64,000 bases of DNA, from NCBI GenBank assembly GCA_910574995.1, contig CAJTCS010000002.1:304128-368127 (forward strand), read 5' to 3'. Within the stretch, counting starts at the first letter, position 1; the number at the start of each line of letters is the position of its first letter. Source of the DNA: Oscillospiraceae bacterium. GTDB taxonomy: Bacteria > Bacillota > Clostridia > Oscillospirales > Acutalibacteraceae. A program made the position numbers and the translations under genes. The notes below the pieces were generated by a model that was given only the letters and a program-made list of their open reading frames with translations, was not told the DNA's origin and ran no database searches. This document shows, in pieces, positions 17,851-27,303 of this stretch.

Positions 17851-19257
17851 TTAGTCGGCCATAAAGTATGCCTTAAAAGCCTTATAGGCCATGTATACAT
17901 CCAGCTTGGAGACCACCTCAAAGGGGGCGTGCATGGACAGCACGGGCACGCCAATATCTACCACGTCTGCATTCAGCCGGGAGATATCCAGCGCCACGGT
18001 GCCGCCGCCACCCTGGTCTACCTTGCCCAGCTCGCCGATCTGCCACAATACCTCATGGCCATCCAGCACCCGCAGAACCCAGCCCAGGAACTCGGCGGAA
18101 CAATCGTTGCTGCCGCCCTTGCCCCGGGAGCCCGTGTATTTGGCAAGGCCCACGCCGTGGTTCAGGAAGCAGGAGTTCCCCGCCTCATAGGCAGAGGCAT
18201 AGGTGGGGTCGAAAGCAGCGGTCACATCGGCGGAAAGGCAATTGGACTTGCCCCACACGTGGCGGGCTTCTTCCCCCTCCATAGCGGCCAGGTCGGCCAC
18301 AAAATAATTCAGGAATTCCGAGGCCAGGCCCGTGTTGCCCACACTGCCGATCTCTTCCTTATCCGCCAACACCGTCATCATCGTATACTCCGGCTCTTTG
18401 CAGCGGCAAATAGCCTCTAGGGCCGGATAGGCGCACACACGGTCGTCGTGGCCATAAGCCCCCACCATACTGTGGTCGAAACCAATATCCACGGCGTTGA
18501 AGGCAGGTACAAACTCAATTTCCGCGGAAATCAAATCCTCCTCTACCACGCCGTACTGCTCGTGGAGGATCCGCATGACGTTCAGCTTGTAAAGGGAATC
18601 CCCTTCCGCACCATCCAGGGGCAGGCTGCCCGCCAAAATATTCAGGTCTTCGCCTGTAAAGGCTTCACCCAGCTTTTTCTGCATCTGGTCCTTGCCCAGA
18701 TGGGGCAAGATGTCTGTAATGGTAAACTGTGGGTCCCCAGGCTTTTCCCCCACGTCCAGGGTGATTTCCGTACCGTCCCGGCGGACGATCTTCCCATGCA
18801 TGGCAAGGGGTATAGCTGCCCACTGGTATTTTTTTACACCGCCGTAATAGTGGGTCTTCAGCAGCGCCAGCTCGTTCTGCTCGTACAGGGGGATAGGCTT
18901 CAGGTCGATACGGGGGTTGTCAATGTGGGCGGCTACAATACGCACGCCCGCTTTTGTACCTTTTTTTCCGATGACTGCCAGGCAGATGGACTTGCCCCGG
19001 TTGTTATAATACACCTTGTCCCCGGGCCGATAGCTTGCCTGGGGGTCGAAGGGGACAAAACCCGATTTTTCCGCCTGCTCTACCGCAAAAGTAACCGATT
19101 CCCGTTCTGTCTTGGCAGCGTTCAAGAACGCCTTGTACCCTTCGTTGAACTTCTGTGCTTTAGACATGTCCTCCGGGCTTACCCGGACGGCGCCGTTGCG
19201 CCGGTCCCAAAGGAGCTGTTTTGCAAGTTCTTTTGCGTCGGTCTTATTGTTTCCCAT
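17851..19257 (-). CDS. M18 family aminopeptidase
   Basis: This is a 468-residue zinc aminopeptidase of family M18 (aminopeptidase I type), releasing N-terminal residues from peptides in the cytoplasm. The start at 19257 follows AGGAGGTC. Metal-binding blocks include VAAHIDNPRIDLKP (His) and DKEEIGSVGNTG (catalytic and metal Glu), plus FDPTYASAYE and NHGVGLAKYTGSRGK near the C terminus. It is the last gene of the minus-strand group and ends at the shared bidirectional terminator. Confidence 0.94.
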   Translation of the reverse strand: MGNNKTDAKELAKQLLWDRRNGAVRVSPEDMSKAQKFNEGYKAFLNAAKTERESVTFAVEQAEKSGFVPFDPQASYRPGDKVYYNNRGKSICLAVIGKKGTKAGVRIVAAHIDNPRIDLKPIPLYEQNELALLKTHYYGGVKKYQWAAIPLAMHGKIVRRDGTEITLDVGEKPGDPQFTITDILPHLGKDQMQKKLGEAFTGEDLNILAGSLPLDGAEGDSLYKLNVMRILHEQYGVVEEDLISAEIEFVPAFNAVDIGFDHSMVGAYGHDDRVCAYPALEAICRCKEPEYTMMTVLADKEEIGSVGNTGLASEFLNYFVADLAAMEGEEARHVWGKSNCLSADVTAAFDPTYASAYEAGNSCFLNHGVGLAKYTGSRGKGGSNDCSAEFLGWVLRVLDGHEVLWQIGELGKVDQGGGGTVALDISRLNADVVDIGVPVLSMHAPFEVVSKLDVYMAYKAFKAYFMAD

Positions 19258-19327
19258 AACTTTTGACCTCCTGATATTATAGTTCACCCTGTCTGCATAT
19301 AGGCAGACACTATCAAGCCATTCCCCT

Positions 19328-19705
19328 TTACCGTTCATCCTCCAACAGCTGAATCCGCAGCACTTGGGTCAGCTGCCCTGGATAGGACAGCAGCACCGGC
19401 CCGGTATAGGTTACAGCGATATGGTCCCCCACCTGCAGGTCTTCTAATGTGATGGGTTCGTACCGCCACTCCAAAACCGCGTCCTCCGGTAGGGTAAAGG
19501 TGTATTCGCCCTGGCCGTTCACGTCGTTGCAGTCCAGGCCGTTTATATGGAAAAACGCCCCGTCCCGCTCCAATATCTCCGCGTGGGACACCACTACCTC
19601 TTGCCATGGAATGGGCTTTTCCACCGTCAACCGTCCTAAGAAAAAAGAAGCGCATACCAAAGCCAATACCGCCGCCCCAGCGGCTATGATTTTCCCATAC
19701 TTCAT
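19328..19705 (-). CDS. Membrane-anchored small protein, unknown
   Basis: This 125-residue protein starts at 19705, where AAGGAGG lies 6 bases upstream. An N-terminal hydrophobic segment (IIAAGAAVLALVCASFFLG, about residues 5-23) should anchor it in the membrane with the rest outside. The remainder looks like a small beta domain with the phrase LQVGDHIAVTYTGPVLLSYPG, as in OB-like or DUF3221-type secreted domains. No assigned function. It sits 16 bases after the lytic transglycosylase gene, so a wall-related role is possible but unproven. Confidence 0.65.
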   Translation of the reverse strand: MKYGKIIAAGAAVLALVCASFFLGRLTVEKPIPWQEVVVSHAEILERDGAFFHINGLDCNDVNGQGEYTFTLPEDAVLEWRYEPITLEDLQVGDHIAVTYTGPVLLSYPGQLTQVLRIQLLEDER

Positions 19706-19721
19706 TAGCAACCTCCTTCTG

Positions 19722-20288
19722 TCAACCGATGCCGCCCTTGTACAGTTTACAGTACATGGAGTAGCATTTCCCTACTTTTTTCACGTACGCCTCTGTCTCT
19801 GGATATGGTATCACATCCAAGGTTTTCCCGTCGTGGGAATACCGCCCCTCTTGCAGCCAGCCGCTGACATTGCCCATGCCAGCGTTATACGCGGCCAAGG
19901 CCACCTCCAGGCTTCCATAGTGGTCGATAAGGCGGCGCAGCAGGGCGCTGGCACAATGGATGTTGTCCCCAGGATCAAAGGGGTCCCGGCCGCCATTTTC
20001 CGGGGGATGCTGGGAAGCCATCCACTCGAAAGTAGGCGGGGTCAGCTGCATCAGGCCGCAAGCCCCCGCATGGGAACAGGCCTTTTCGTCAAAACCGCTT
20101 TCCACCTTCATTATGGCGTACAACAGCTCTTCCTCTAAGGCAAATTCTGCTGCTTCCCGCTGTACAAGCTCTGTAAAGGGCTTAGGATATAGCAGATACA
20201 GCGCACGGTTTACCACTGTAGGCGCCAAAAACAGCAGAGCCAGCAACAGCAAGGCCAAAAGCAGCACAGGAAACCGACCTTTTTTCAT
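19722..20288 (-). CDS. Lytic transglycosylase (SLT domain)
   Basis: This 188-residue membrane-anchored lytic transglycosylase cleaves peptidoglycan glycan strands. The N terminus is a hydrophobic anchor (residues 7-30). The SLT fold shows the catalytic Glu in AIMKVESGFDEKA, then GACGLMQLTPPT, and ALAAYNAGMGNVSGWL. It overlaps the upstream TsaC-CoaE gene by 4 bases (ATGA), so translation is coupled. The organisation is compact and resembles the stand-alone SLT proteins of Clostridia. Confidence 0.93.
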   Translation of the reverse strand: MKKGRFPVLLLALLLLALLFLAPTVVNRALYLLYPKPFTELVQREAAEFALEEELLYAIMKVESGFDEKACSHAGACGLMQLTPPTFEWMASQHPPENGGRDPFDPGDNIHCASALLRRLIDHYGSLEVALAAYNAGMGNVSGWLQEGRYSHDGKTLDVIPYPETEAYVKKVGKCYSMYCKLYKGGIG

Positions 20289-21925
20289 AGGCGATGGCCT
20301 TCAGCCCCTCCTTTTGCTTCCATAATAGAATCCAGTTCCTCTAAAACCCAGCGGGCCTGCCCCTCCAACTGCATGCCGGGGCCGTTCTCTATCACATAGT
20401 CTGCCCGGTCTGTATAGAAATCTTCCTTTTGCTGGGCAGAAAAACGGGCCAACGCTTCTTCCCGACTGACGCCGTCCCGGGCTATGACCCGGCGCAGGCG
20501 TTCCTCCCGCGGGGCTGTCACTACCAAAATACGGACGCACACGGCATCCAAACCTGCCTCGAAAAGCGTAGGTGCATCCAGCAAAATGGGCCTGCCCTTC
20601 GCCGCCAGCTCCTCCACACGTTCCCGCAAGGCTGTCAAGATGCGGGGGAACGTGATCTCCCCCAGGGCTTTACGCCCCTCTTTGGTAGGGAAAGCCCGGC
20701 GGGCCAGCTCATGCCTGTCTAGAATGCCTCCTGGGGCCACGGCATCCCCAAAGGCCCCCCGCAACTCCGCCAGGCATGCGGTATCGTATACTTGAGGGCT
20801 GCGGGTAAGGGCATCACAGTCGACAGAAACGCAGCCGCCTTTTTCCAGCAGCTTTGCCACCGTAGATTTCCCCGCGCCGCTGGGGCCGGTCAGCCCCACC
20901 ACCACCGGGCCCCCTGGCCGTAGGATGCTAAAGCCCGCTGCCCGTACCAAACGGTTATATACGGCAAGGCTTACCCCGGCCCTGCGGGGGCAGTGGGCAT
21001 AAGCCGCATCCACACCCAATTCGTCCAGACGGTGAAGGGCCCAAAACAGCCGCTGGGCCTGCCTGGCCCCATCGTACCGGGGGCCCAGGCTGACGCTGGG
21101 CACTGTAAGGGCGGCCACATCCTCATCAAAGCAGAGGGCCCAACCGTCGCCTTTTCCATTCACATAGCGGGCGTAGCTTTCTGGGGAAGCGTCTACAAGT
21201 GCCACGGCCGCCTGCGGGGCATAATGCTTATATTTCATACCAGGGGACGCAGCCTTCGCCCCATCTTCCAGCTGGCGCAGTACGGCCGGGTCCAGGTCTA
21301 CCTGGCCCAACACGGCCCGCAGCTGACGGAGGGTCACCCCACCGGGGCGCAACACCGTAGGCGTACCCCCAGCCAAGGTGATGACAGTGGACTCTACACC
21401 TACCGGACAGTCTCCCCCATCTAACAAGGCGTCCACCCGGCCGGCTAAATCCGCCTGCACATGTGTAAAAGCGGTGGGGCTGGGCCTGCCGGAAAGGTTG
21501 GCAGAAGGCGCGGCCAAGGGGACCCCCGCCGCGTCGATGACCGCCCGGGCAGCCGGGTGGGCAGGCAAGCGCACTGCCACCGTATCCAAGCCCCCGCTGG
21601 TCTCCATAGGGATCAGCGGGGATTTGGGCAGGATGACTGTCAAGGGCCCGGGCCAGAAAGCCTGGGCCAGTTTCCGGGCGGCCTCGGGGACCGAATCCAC
21701 CAAAGGGGCCAACTGGGAGAAATCACTGATGTGCACAATCAGTGGGTTGTCGGCTGGGCGGCCTTTGGCGGCAAATATCTTCCGCACCGCCCGGCCATCT
21801 AAAGCGTTGGCCGCCAAGCCGTACACGGTTTCCGTGGGGATGGCCACCAGCCCCCCCTGCCGCAGGATTTCCCCCGCCCGCTCCCGGTCCGGTTGGTTGT
21901 CCGCGCGTAATAGCAATGTTTCCAT
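20285..21925 (-). CDS. Fusion: threonylcarbamoyl-AMP synthase (Sua5/TsaC) and dephospho-CoA kinase (CoaE)
   Basis: A single 546-residue frame joins two unrelated housekeeping enzymes. Residues 13-200 are the YrdC/TsaC domain, with IPTETVYGLAANA, FAAKGRPADNPLIVHI and APSANLSGRPSPT; this makes threonylcarbamoyl-AMP for the t6A37 tRNA modification. Residues 228-335 are the Sua5 C-terminal domain, led by SPGMKYKHYAP. Residues 341-540 are dephospho-CoA kinase, with the P-loop GLTGPSGAGKST, a DCDALTRSPQVY block and LLDAPTLFEAGLD; this catalyses the last step of CoA synthesis. No stop or internal strong start separates the halves. It follows prfA and is coupled to the SLT gene. Confidence 0.92.
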   Translation of the reverse strand: METLLLRADNQPDRERAGEILRQGGLVAIPTETVYGLAANALDGRAVRKIFAAKGRPADNPLIVHISDFSQLAPLVDSVPEAARKLAQAFWPGPLTVILPKSPLIPMETSGGLDTVAVRLPAHPAARAVIDAAGVPLAAPSANLSGRPSPTAFTHVQADLAGRVDALLDGGDCPVGVESTVITLAGGTPTVLRPGGVTLRQLRAVLGQVDLDPAVLRQLEDGAKAASPGMKYKHYAPQAAVALVDASPESYARYVNGKGDGWALCFDEDVAALTVPSVSLGPRYDGARQAQRLFWALHRLDELGVDAAYAHCPRRAGVSLAVYNRLVRAAGFSILRPGGPVVVGLTGPSGAGKSTVAKLLEKGGCVSVDCDALTRSPQVYDTACLAELRGAFGDAVAPGGILDRHELARRAFPTKEGRKALGEITFPRILTALRERVEELAAKGRPILLDAPTLFEAGLDAVCVRILVVTAPREERLRRVIARDGVSREEALARFSAQQKEDFYTDRADYVIENGPGMQLEGQARWVLEELDSIMEAKGGAEGHRL

Positions 21926-21994
21926 AGGTTACACATTGACCTTTGCTTTTATTTGGATGGGCCCGCCTGCCAGTTTATTCCGTAATAAGCTGGT

Positions 21995-23062
21995 TCAGTC
22001 AGCCTGTTCTAATTGCCGGGCCCGGTCGGCGGCAATTAGGGGGTCGATCACCTGATCCAGGCTTCCGGCCAAGATCTCCTCCAGCTTGTAAAGGGTAAGG
22101 CCGATACGGTGGTCTGTTACCCGGGACTGGGGGAAATTATAGGTGCGTATCCGCTCCGAACGGTCGCCGCTGCCCACCAGGGAACGCCGGGCCTCCGCCA
22201 CCTGGGCGCTGGCCTTTGCCTGCTCTTGGCTTAACAGCCGGGCCCGCAGCACTTTCAACGCCTTGTCTTTGTTTTTATATTGGCTTCGCTCGTCCTGGCA
22301 CTCTACCACCATGCCCGTGGGCAGGTGTGTGATGCGGATGGCCGAGGAAGTCTTATTGATATGCTGGCCCCCCGCGCCGCTAGACCGGAAGGTATCGATC
22401 TGCAGGTCCTTAGGGTCAATCTCGATCTCTACCTCTTCCGCCTCAGGCATCACCGCCACAGTGGCCGCGGAGGTGTGGATACGCCCCTGTGTCTCGGTCT
22501 CTGGCACGCGCTGCACCCGGTGGGCCCCGCTTTCAAATTTCAGACGGGAATAGGCCCCTTGGCCGTCCACCAGGAAGCTGACCTCTTTAAAGCCCCCCAG
22601 TTCCGTCTCGTTCAGGCTGACAATCTCGGTACGCCAGCCTTGCTTTTCCGCGTAAGCCGTGTACATACGGTACAGGTCATAGGCAAACAGGGCCGCTTCT
22701 TCCCCCCCTGTGCCACCCCGTATCTCTACCACTACGTTCTTACTGTCGTTGGGGTCTTTGGGCAGCAGCAATATCTTAAGGGCTTCTTCCAATTCCCCCA
22801 ACCGCCGTTCATTTTCCTTTACCTCATCTTGGGCCATTTCCCGCAGATCCTGGCTTTGGGGATCATCCAACAGCTCTTTTGCCCCCTCTAAGGCCTGCCG
22901 GCACTGGGTATAGGCCCGGTATGCCTCTACGATGGGTTCGATCTCCCGGTGCTCCTTCATCAGGGACGCATAAAGCTCCCTATCCGCGGCGCTTTGGGGG
23001 TCATACAATTTCATATTCAATTCTTCATAGCGGTTTTCAAAAACCTGCAAATTTTCAAACAT
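21995..23062 (-). CDS. prfA: Peptide chain release factor 1
   Basis: RF1 ends translation at UAA and UAG. The protein is 355 residues, standard length. It has the catalytic GGQ in [16 protein letters not shown] and the conserved [16 protein letters not shown] segment. The anticodon-like stop-recognition region reads [14 protein letters not shown] (PxT type, as in RF1). The ATG start follows AGGAGGG. The usual neighbours rpmE and prmC are not present here. Confidence 0.97.
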   Translation of the reverse strand: MFENLQVFENRYEELNMKLYDPQSAADRELYASLMKEHREIEPIVEAYRAYTQCRQALEGAKELLDDPQSQDLREMAQDEVKENERRLGELEEALKILLLPKDPNDSKNVVVEIRGGTGGEEAALFAYDLYRMYTAYAEKQGWRTEIVSLNETELGGFKEVSFLVDGQGAYSRLKFESGAHRVQRVPETETQGRIHTSAATVAVMPEAEEVEIEIDPKDLQIDTFRSSGAGGQHINKTSSAIRITHLPTGMVVECQDERSQYKNKDKALKVLRARLLSQEQAKASAQVAEARRSLVGSGDRSERIRTYNFPQSRVTDHRIGLTLYKLEEILAGSLDQVIDPLIAADRARQLEQAD

Positions 23063-23277
23063 ATTTATCCCTCCTGCACAGCCGTACTGTGCCTATCCAT
23101 TCCCGCATGGCAGGCCCGCTAAGAACCTGCATGCGCTGCCTGCAACCTCCATCTGAACGGCCTGTTTTAAGCCGCCCCATGCCGCAATTCCCTGCCACGC
23201 GTTGGCCGCAAAAAATTGCCCGGATTGGCTCTAAAACCCTTCGTTCATTTGGCGTTCCCAATTTATGGATACAGGCC
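23063..23277. other. Intergenic spacer between DUF951 and prfA
   Basis: These 215 bases hold no gene I can support. A 68-codon minus-strand frame runs through, but it has no ribosome-binding site or recognisable motif. I saw no clear terminator or promoter. Confidence 0.4.
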
Positions 23278-23472
23278 CTAAGGCTCTGCAGGGGTGGGGC
23301 GCTCTATCTTTTTGATATTCTTCTCACACTTCAGGCGCGGTAGCATCACTTCATGGCCGCAGCCACCGCAACGGAGCTTAAAATCCATGCCGGCCCGCAG
23401 CACCGTGAATGTCTGGCTGCCGCAGGGGTGGGGTTTTTTCATGTGGAGAATATCGCCGACCCGTACGTCCAT
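23278..23472 (-). CDS. DUF951 family protein
   Basis: This 64-residue protein starts at 23472 (MDVRVGDILHMKKPHPCGSQ). It matches the small Firmicutes family DUF951, with one Cys in the PHPCGSQTFTVLRAGMD block and a CGGCGHEVMLPR motif, suggesting a metal or nucleic-acid binding fold. A nearby -10/-35 pair gives it its own promoter. The function is unknown. Confidence 0.85.
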   Translation of the reverse strand: MDVRVGDILHMKKPHPCGSQTFTVLRAGMDFKLRCGGCGHEVMLPRLKCEKNIKKIERPTPAEP

Positions 23473-23492
23473 ACCTTTGCCACCTTCCTTTC

Positions 23493-23510
23493 CCGTGCCC
23501 ATTGGCACGG
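23493..23510 (-). other. Leader hairpin before DUF951
   Basis: CCGTGCC and GGCACGG flank a 4-base loop, in the short untranslated region between the promoter and the DUF951 start. It may be a transcript-stability hairpin; no T run follows. Confidence 0.4.
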
Positions 23511-23515
23511 TTCCT

Positions 23516-23545
23516 ATTATACACCGCCTTGGGAGAAATTGTAAA
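23516..23545 (-). promoter_or_regulatory. Promoter of the DUF951 gene
   Basis: On the minus strand TTTACA (23545-23540) and TATAAT (23521-23516) are separated by 18 bases. The start would lie about 35 bases upstream of the DUF951 ATG. Confidence 0.65.
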
Positions 23546-23588
23546 GGCTTTTTTGTCGGGAAGCCCCCAGGCTTGGCCCCATTCGCGG

Positions 23589-23617
23589 CACAAGCGCCGG
23601 TGGCGCCGGCGCTTGTG
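23589..23617 (-). terminator. Strong hairpin after cdaR
   Basis: A perfect 12-bp stem (arms 23589-23600 and 23606-23617) lies 8 bases past the cdaR stop. There is no U tract, so it may protect the 3' end rather than terminate by itself. Confidence 0.5.
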
Positions 23618-23624
23618 TATCGGT

Positions 23625-25025
23625 TTATTCCTGCGGCGCCGCCACCAAAGCCATGCTGCTCTGGCCCGAGGGCTCCGCGCCCGCCTGGATGGAATCCCCG
23701 TCCCGCAGGGTCAACGTCGCCGTATAGCTGCCTACAATCCAGCAAGCCTGCCCGGAAGCGCCGGAAATAGAAGCTGTCAGGGGCACCTCCATGTTACCAG
23801 ACCGGCCTGCAAAATTGCTTAGGTCGATCTGCAAGGAGATAGAGTCTCCGGTCAGCTTGGATACCTGGGCCTGGGGGCCGACTACGGTGAGTTCTACGCT
23901 GCGGGTGGTCAGGTCTGCCCGCTTACCTGCCGGCTCGTTGACGATCTGTATATTGGATTCCGGCACCGTGACGGTGCCCTGGGTATATCCGTTCAGGTTC
24001 ACGGTAACAGTGGCCTGGTTCACCGTGTTCTCCCCGGCGTTGGTGATGTTGCGCACACCGGCGGGAAGGGGGATCTCCATTACCAGGCTGTTGGCCTTAG
24101 CGGCCTCCAAGTCGCCAAAGTCGATGGCTCCGGCCAGGCGGATCTCCGTAACGGCGTCCAAGGCTTCCTGCGAGCCGGCTATGTCGATCTGGGCCGGGTC
24201 TATTGTAATGCGGCTGTCTGAAAAGCCGCTGGGCTGGCGCACCGTGTTCACCACCAGCGGCACGGTCTTCCGGGAGAGGATGGGGATGGAAACCTGCACC
24301 TGATCCACACTAAAAGACACGTACATAGCGGAAAGGTCTGTAAGCTCTTGGTTGTTCTGGTCATAGAGGCGGATGGGGCTGGAAAACTCCTCCGTTTTCC
24401 GCAGGGGCGCGTCGATCTTATACGATACCGCCGCCCGGCTGATCTTGTTTACAGAGGATTCCGGCCCGGAAATGGTGACGCTGTCCTCGGAAAGCACTGG
24501 GGAGCCAGGGTAATAGCCCGCGTCTGCGCTAAACTGGACATCGTCCTCCAGGGGCAGGGTGACCTCTTTGAAACGGTCGTATTCCACATTGATCTCCTGG
24601 GGGCTGACCGAAACGATCTCATAGTCGGACAGCGGGGTATTCTTCACCGCCCGCACGGGGACCGTCAGCTTCTGCAGGGTGTTGCCGGTCAGCTTGGTAG
24701 AGGTGGGGTTTAAGGGGATGGTAACCCGGAAATCTTCGGCGGTAAGCTTCGAGGTAATCAGGCTACTGCCGGATATCTCCAGGTCTACCGTGTTATAAGA
24801 CATGTTGAATACCCGCAGGCCATCGGCCTCCGCCTCTGCGGAAAGGCTGACCTCTATAGGTACGTCGTATATGGTGTACGTGTCATTCCGTTCGCTGTTG
24901 GCCGCCATTACGAACCAGGTGCACAGGGCGATGACAAAAGAGAAAGCCAGCACAAAGGTGTTATGGTAAAAGATATTCTTCAAGGAAAGCTTCCGCTTCC
25001 CAGCCGGCTTGTTCCCATCTTTCAT
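23625..25025 (-). CDS. cdaR: YbbR domain protein CdaR
   Basis: This 466-residue protein has one N-terminal transmembrane helix (residues 22-41, FVLAFSFVIALCTWFVM) followed by several YbbR repeats (about 50-440) outside the cell. CdaR binds and modulates the diadenylate cyclase CdaA. It starts 7 bases after the cdaA stop, so the two are one operon. The glmM gene, often third in this operon, does not follow; DUF951 with its own promoter does. Confidence 0.92.
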   Translation of the reverse strand: MKDGNKPAGKRKLSLKNIFYHNTFVLAFSFVIALCTWFVMAANSERNDTYTIYDVPIEVSLSAEAEADGLRVFNMSYNTVDLEISGSSLITSKLTAEDFRVTIPLNPTSTKLTGNTLQKLTVPVRAVKNTPLSDYEIVSVSPQEINVEYDRFKEVTLPLEDDVQFSADAGYYPGSPVLSEDSVTISGPESSVNKISRAAVSYKIDAPLRKTEEFSSPIRLYDQNNQELTDLSAMYVSFSVDQVQVSIPILSRKTVPLVVNTVRQPSGFSDSRITIDPAQIDIAGSQEALDAVTEIRLAGAIDFGDLEAAKANSLVMEIPLPAGVRNITNAGENTVNQATVTVNLNGYTQGTVTVPESNIQIVNEPAGKRADLTTRSVELTVVGPQAQVSKLTGDSISLQIDLSNFAGRSGNMEVPLTASISGASGQACWIVGSYTATLTLRDGDSIQAGAEPSGQSSMALVAAPQE

Positions 25026-25032
25026 ATGGCGC

Positions 25033-25947
25033 TTACCCCCCTTTCCGGCCAGAGCCAAAGCCCAGCCTTCCTAAAATCCGTTTGCCGCTGCCAGTACCCT
25101 TTTCTTCCACACCCACCAGGTGCTTCTCCAAGGCGTCTGACAGGGTGGCCCGGGTATAATCCCGGGTAAGGCGCCCCCCCACGGCAATGGAGATCTGGGC
25201 TGTCTCCTCTGAGACCACCACCACCACCGCATCTGAATTCTCACTCATGCCCAAGGCGGCCCGGTGGCGCGTACCCAACTCGGCGCTGACATTGTCGCTG
25301 CTGGTCAGGGGCAAAATGCACCCGGCAGCATATACCCGGCCGTCCCGGATGACCATGCCGCCGTCATGCAGGGGGGCCTTGTTAAAAAATATGTTGGCAA
25401 TCAGCTGGGCGGAAGGGTCCGCTTCCACCACGGTGCCGGTTTCCACGATCTCCCCTAGCTTGGTGCGGCGCTCGAAGACGATTAACGCCCCCATGCGTAG
25501 CTGCTGCAGGATGCCCACGGCCCCCACCACGCCGGCAATAGCCCGGCGGGCGCCCAGCTTGTCCCCGTCGCGCTCTTTGCCGCCGATGATGCTGCCCAAA
25601 GACCCCACTTTGCTGTGGCCTACCTGTTCCAGGGCCTTGCGGATCTCCGGCTGGAAAAGGATGACCGCCACGATGAAAGCGGACTGGAAAAAGTGGCGCA
25701 AAAGCTGGTTCAGCATCAAAAAGTCCATCGCCTCGGTAGAGGACACCAGGAACAGGCCCACCAACAGGATGATACCCTTTACCAGCTGCCCGGCCCGGGT
25801 CTCCCGCACCAGCTTGATGATGCCATACAGCAGCATGGTTACAATAGCCACGTCGATGGCATCCTTGAAGGTGAACTGCCTGGCCAGGTTCAGGAAGGTC
25901 TGCCCCGCCCGCGCCAGCATGTCCATAAAATCGCCCACTGCCCTCAT
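25033..25947 (-). CDS. cdaA: Diadenylate cyclase CdaA
   Basis: CdaA makes the second messenger c-di-AMP from two ATP at the membrane. The protein is about 304 residues (start at 25947 is uncertain; an upstream TTG in frame is possible). Three hydrophobic segments occupy the first ~100 residues. The DAC catalytic motifs are intact: KAPLHDGGMVIRDG (DGA-type motif) and GTRHRAALGMSE (RHR motif). It is followed at once by cdaR. c-di-AMP controls potassium and osmolyte transport and wall homeostasis in this phylum. Confidence 0.95.
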   Translation of the reverse strand: MRAVGDFMDMLARAGQTFLNLARQFTFKDAIDVAIVTMLLYGIIKLVRETRAGQLVKGIILLVGLFLVSSTEAMDFLMLNQLLRHFFQSAFIVAVILFQPEIRKALEQVGHSKVGSLGSIIGGKERDGDKLGARRAIAGVVGAVGILQQLRMGALIVFERRTKLGEIVETGTVVEADPSAQLIANIFFNKAPLHDGGMVIRDGRVYAAGCILPLTSSDNVSAELGTRHRAALGMSENSDAVVVVVSEETAQISIAVGGRLTRDYTRATLSDALEKHLVGVEEKGTGSGKRILGRLGFGSGRKGG

Positions 25948-26145
25948 CCCTTTCTTTCTATTTTGGGGTAAGCCCGCCAAAAAGCCCTTTCAGGGGCCGC
26001 GCTATCCACGTATGTAAGCGGCAAGGCCGCGCCCGCCGCACGGGAATGCCGCACGGGCGTGGCCCACGCGGCATTTTCCTGCTTAGGCTTATTTTAGCAC
26101 AATGGCACGGCAAATAAAAGGGGGTTTTTGCAATCTCTTTGAGAA

Positions 26146-27303
26146 TTATTCAGAACGCCCCCCGCGCCCGGCACAGAAAGCCCGCACCCGGGCCGCCAGG
26201 GCTTCCATCTCCTGCCGCCGGGTGAACGCCGAGGGGGATACCCGTACCGTACCCTGGGTACCCATCTTCTCATGGGCGCAAGCCGCGCAGTGCAGGCCGC
26301 ACCGCACGGCAATGCCCGCTTTAGCCAGGGCCTGGCCCACTGTCTCGCTAGGCACGCCCTCCACATTGAAGGACAGCACTGGCAAGAACCAAGGGGCCTG
26401 GGGCGGCGGGGTGTAAAGCCGCACCCCCGGTATATGGGAAAGCCGCTGGTACAGGTATTGTACCTCCCCCATCTCTTTGCGGTAGATGTTCTCCGGCCCC
26501 ATGCGGCTGACAAACCCAATGCCCGCCGAAAGCCCCAAAATACCCGGTACGTTCAGGGTGCCGCTTTCAAACCGCTCCGGCGGGTCATCGGGCTGCAGCA
26601 GGCTTTGGGACTGGGTGCCCGTCCCCCCTTCCACCAAAGTAGCCAGGGGGCTTGCCGGGTCCCGGAAAACCAGCAGGCCGGTACCCATGGGCCCGTACAG
26701 GCCCTTGTGCCCGGCGCAGCACAGGTAATCGACGCCGCTATCCCGCAAGCTGATGGGCACCACGCCAGCCGTTTGGGCGGCGTCTACACAGATCTTCACA
26801 TCATATTGATGGCAGAGGGCCGCGATGCGCTCTACTGGCAGGCGGAACCCAAAGACGTTCGAGCCCTGGGTACACACTACCAGCCGGGTGCGGGGGCCCA
26901 TGGCCTTGCGGAAAGCGTCCATCGTGGCGTCGCTGTCCCCAGGTACCGTGACGGCCTTGGTGTAGGTAACGCCCTGGGCCTCCAATGCTTTCAAGGGGCG
27001 CATCACCGCGTTGTGCTCCAGGTCGGACACCACTACATGGTCCCCGGGCTTTACGCTTCCCTTTATCACCAGGTTCAGCGCCTGGGTACAGCTGGGCTGG
27101 AAGACCACGCACTCTGGCCCCGGCGCGCCCAACAGGGCCGCGGCCCTTTCCCGGCACTGGTATACCGCCTGGGAGGTGCGCACACTCATCCCATAGCCGC
27201 TGCGCCCCGGATTCGCGCCGAAATCCCGCAGGGCGCGCTGCACCTGTTCGCGCACAGCCGGGGGTTTTGGATACGTAGTGGCGCTATTGTCCAGATAGAT
27301 CAT
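26146..27303 (-). CDS. Cysteine desulfurase family protein (aminotransferase class V)
   Basis: This 385-residue PLP enzyme starts at 27303 (MIYLDNSATTYPKPPAV) after AGGAGG. The PLP lysine lies in CCAGHKGLYGPMGTG, and VSDLEHNAVMRPLK and VDAAQTAGVVPI are cofactor blocks. The C-terminal cysteine cluster AVRCGLHCAACAHEKMG contains the likely persulfide Cys. It resembles the small class of desulfurases paired with DUF3343 rather than IscS or SufS. It overlaps the DUF3343 gene (ATGA), so the two products probably act together, perhaps in sulfur or selenium delivery. Confidence 0.9.
   Translation of the reverse strand: MIYLDNSATTYPKPPAVREQVQRALRDFGANPGRSGYGMSVRTSQAVYQCRERAAALLGAPGPECVVFQPSCTQALNLVIKGSVKPGDHVVVSDLEHNAVMRPLKALEAQGVTYTKAVTVPGDSDATMDAFRKAMGPRTRLVVCTQGSNVFGFRLPVERIAALCHQYDVKICVDAAQTAGVVPISLRDSGVDYLCCAGHKGLYGPMGTGLLVFRDPASPLATLVEGGTGTQSQSLLQPDDPPERFESGTLNVPGILGLSAGIGFVSRMGPENIYRKEMGEVQYLYQRLSHIPGVRLYTPPPQAPWFLPVLSFNVEGVPSETVGQALAKAGIAVRCGLHCAACAHEKMGTQGTVRVSPSAFTRRQEMEALAARVRAFCAGRGGRSE

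Noticed and set aside
23055..23261. 68-codon minus-strand frame before prfA
   Set aside because: It has no ribosome-binding site or family match, and overlaps the prfA start.
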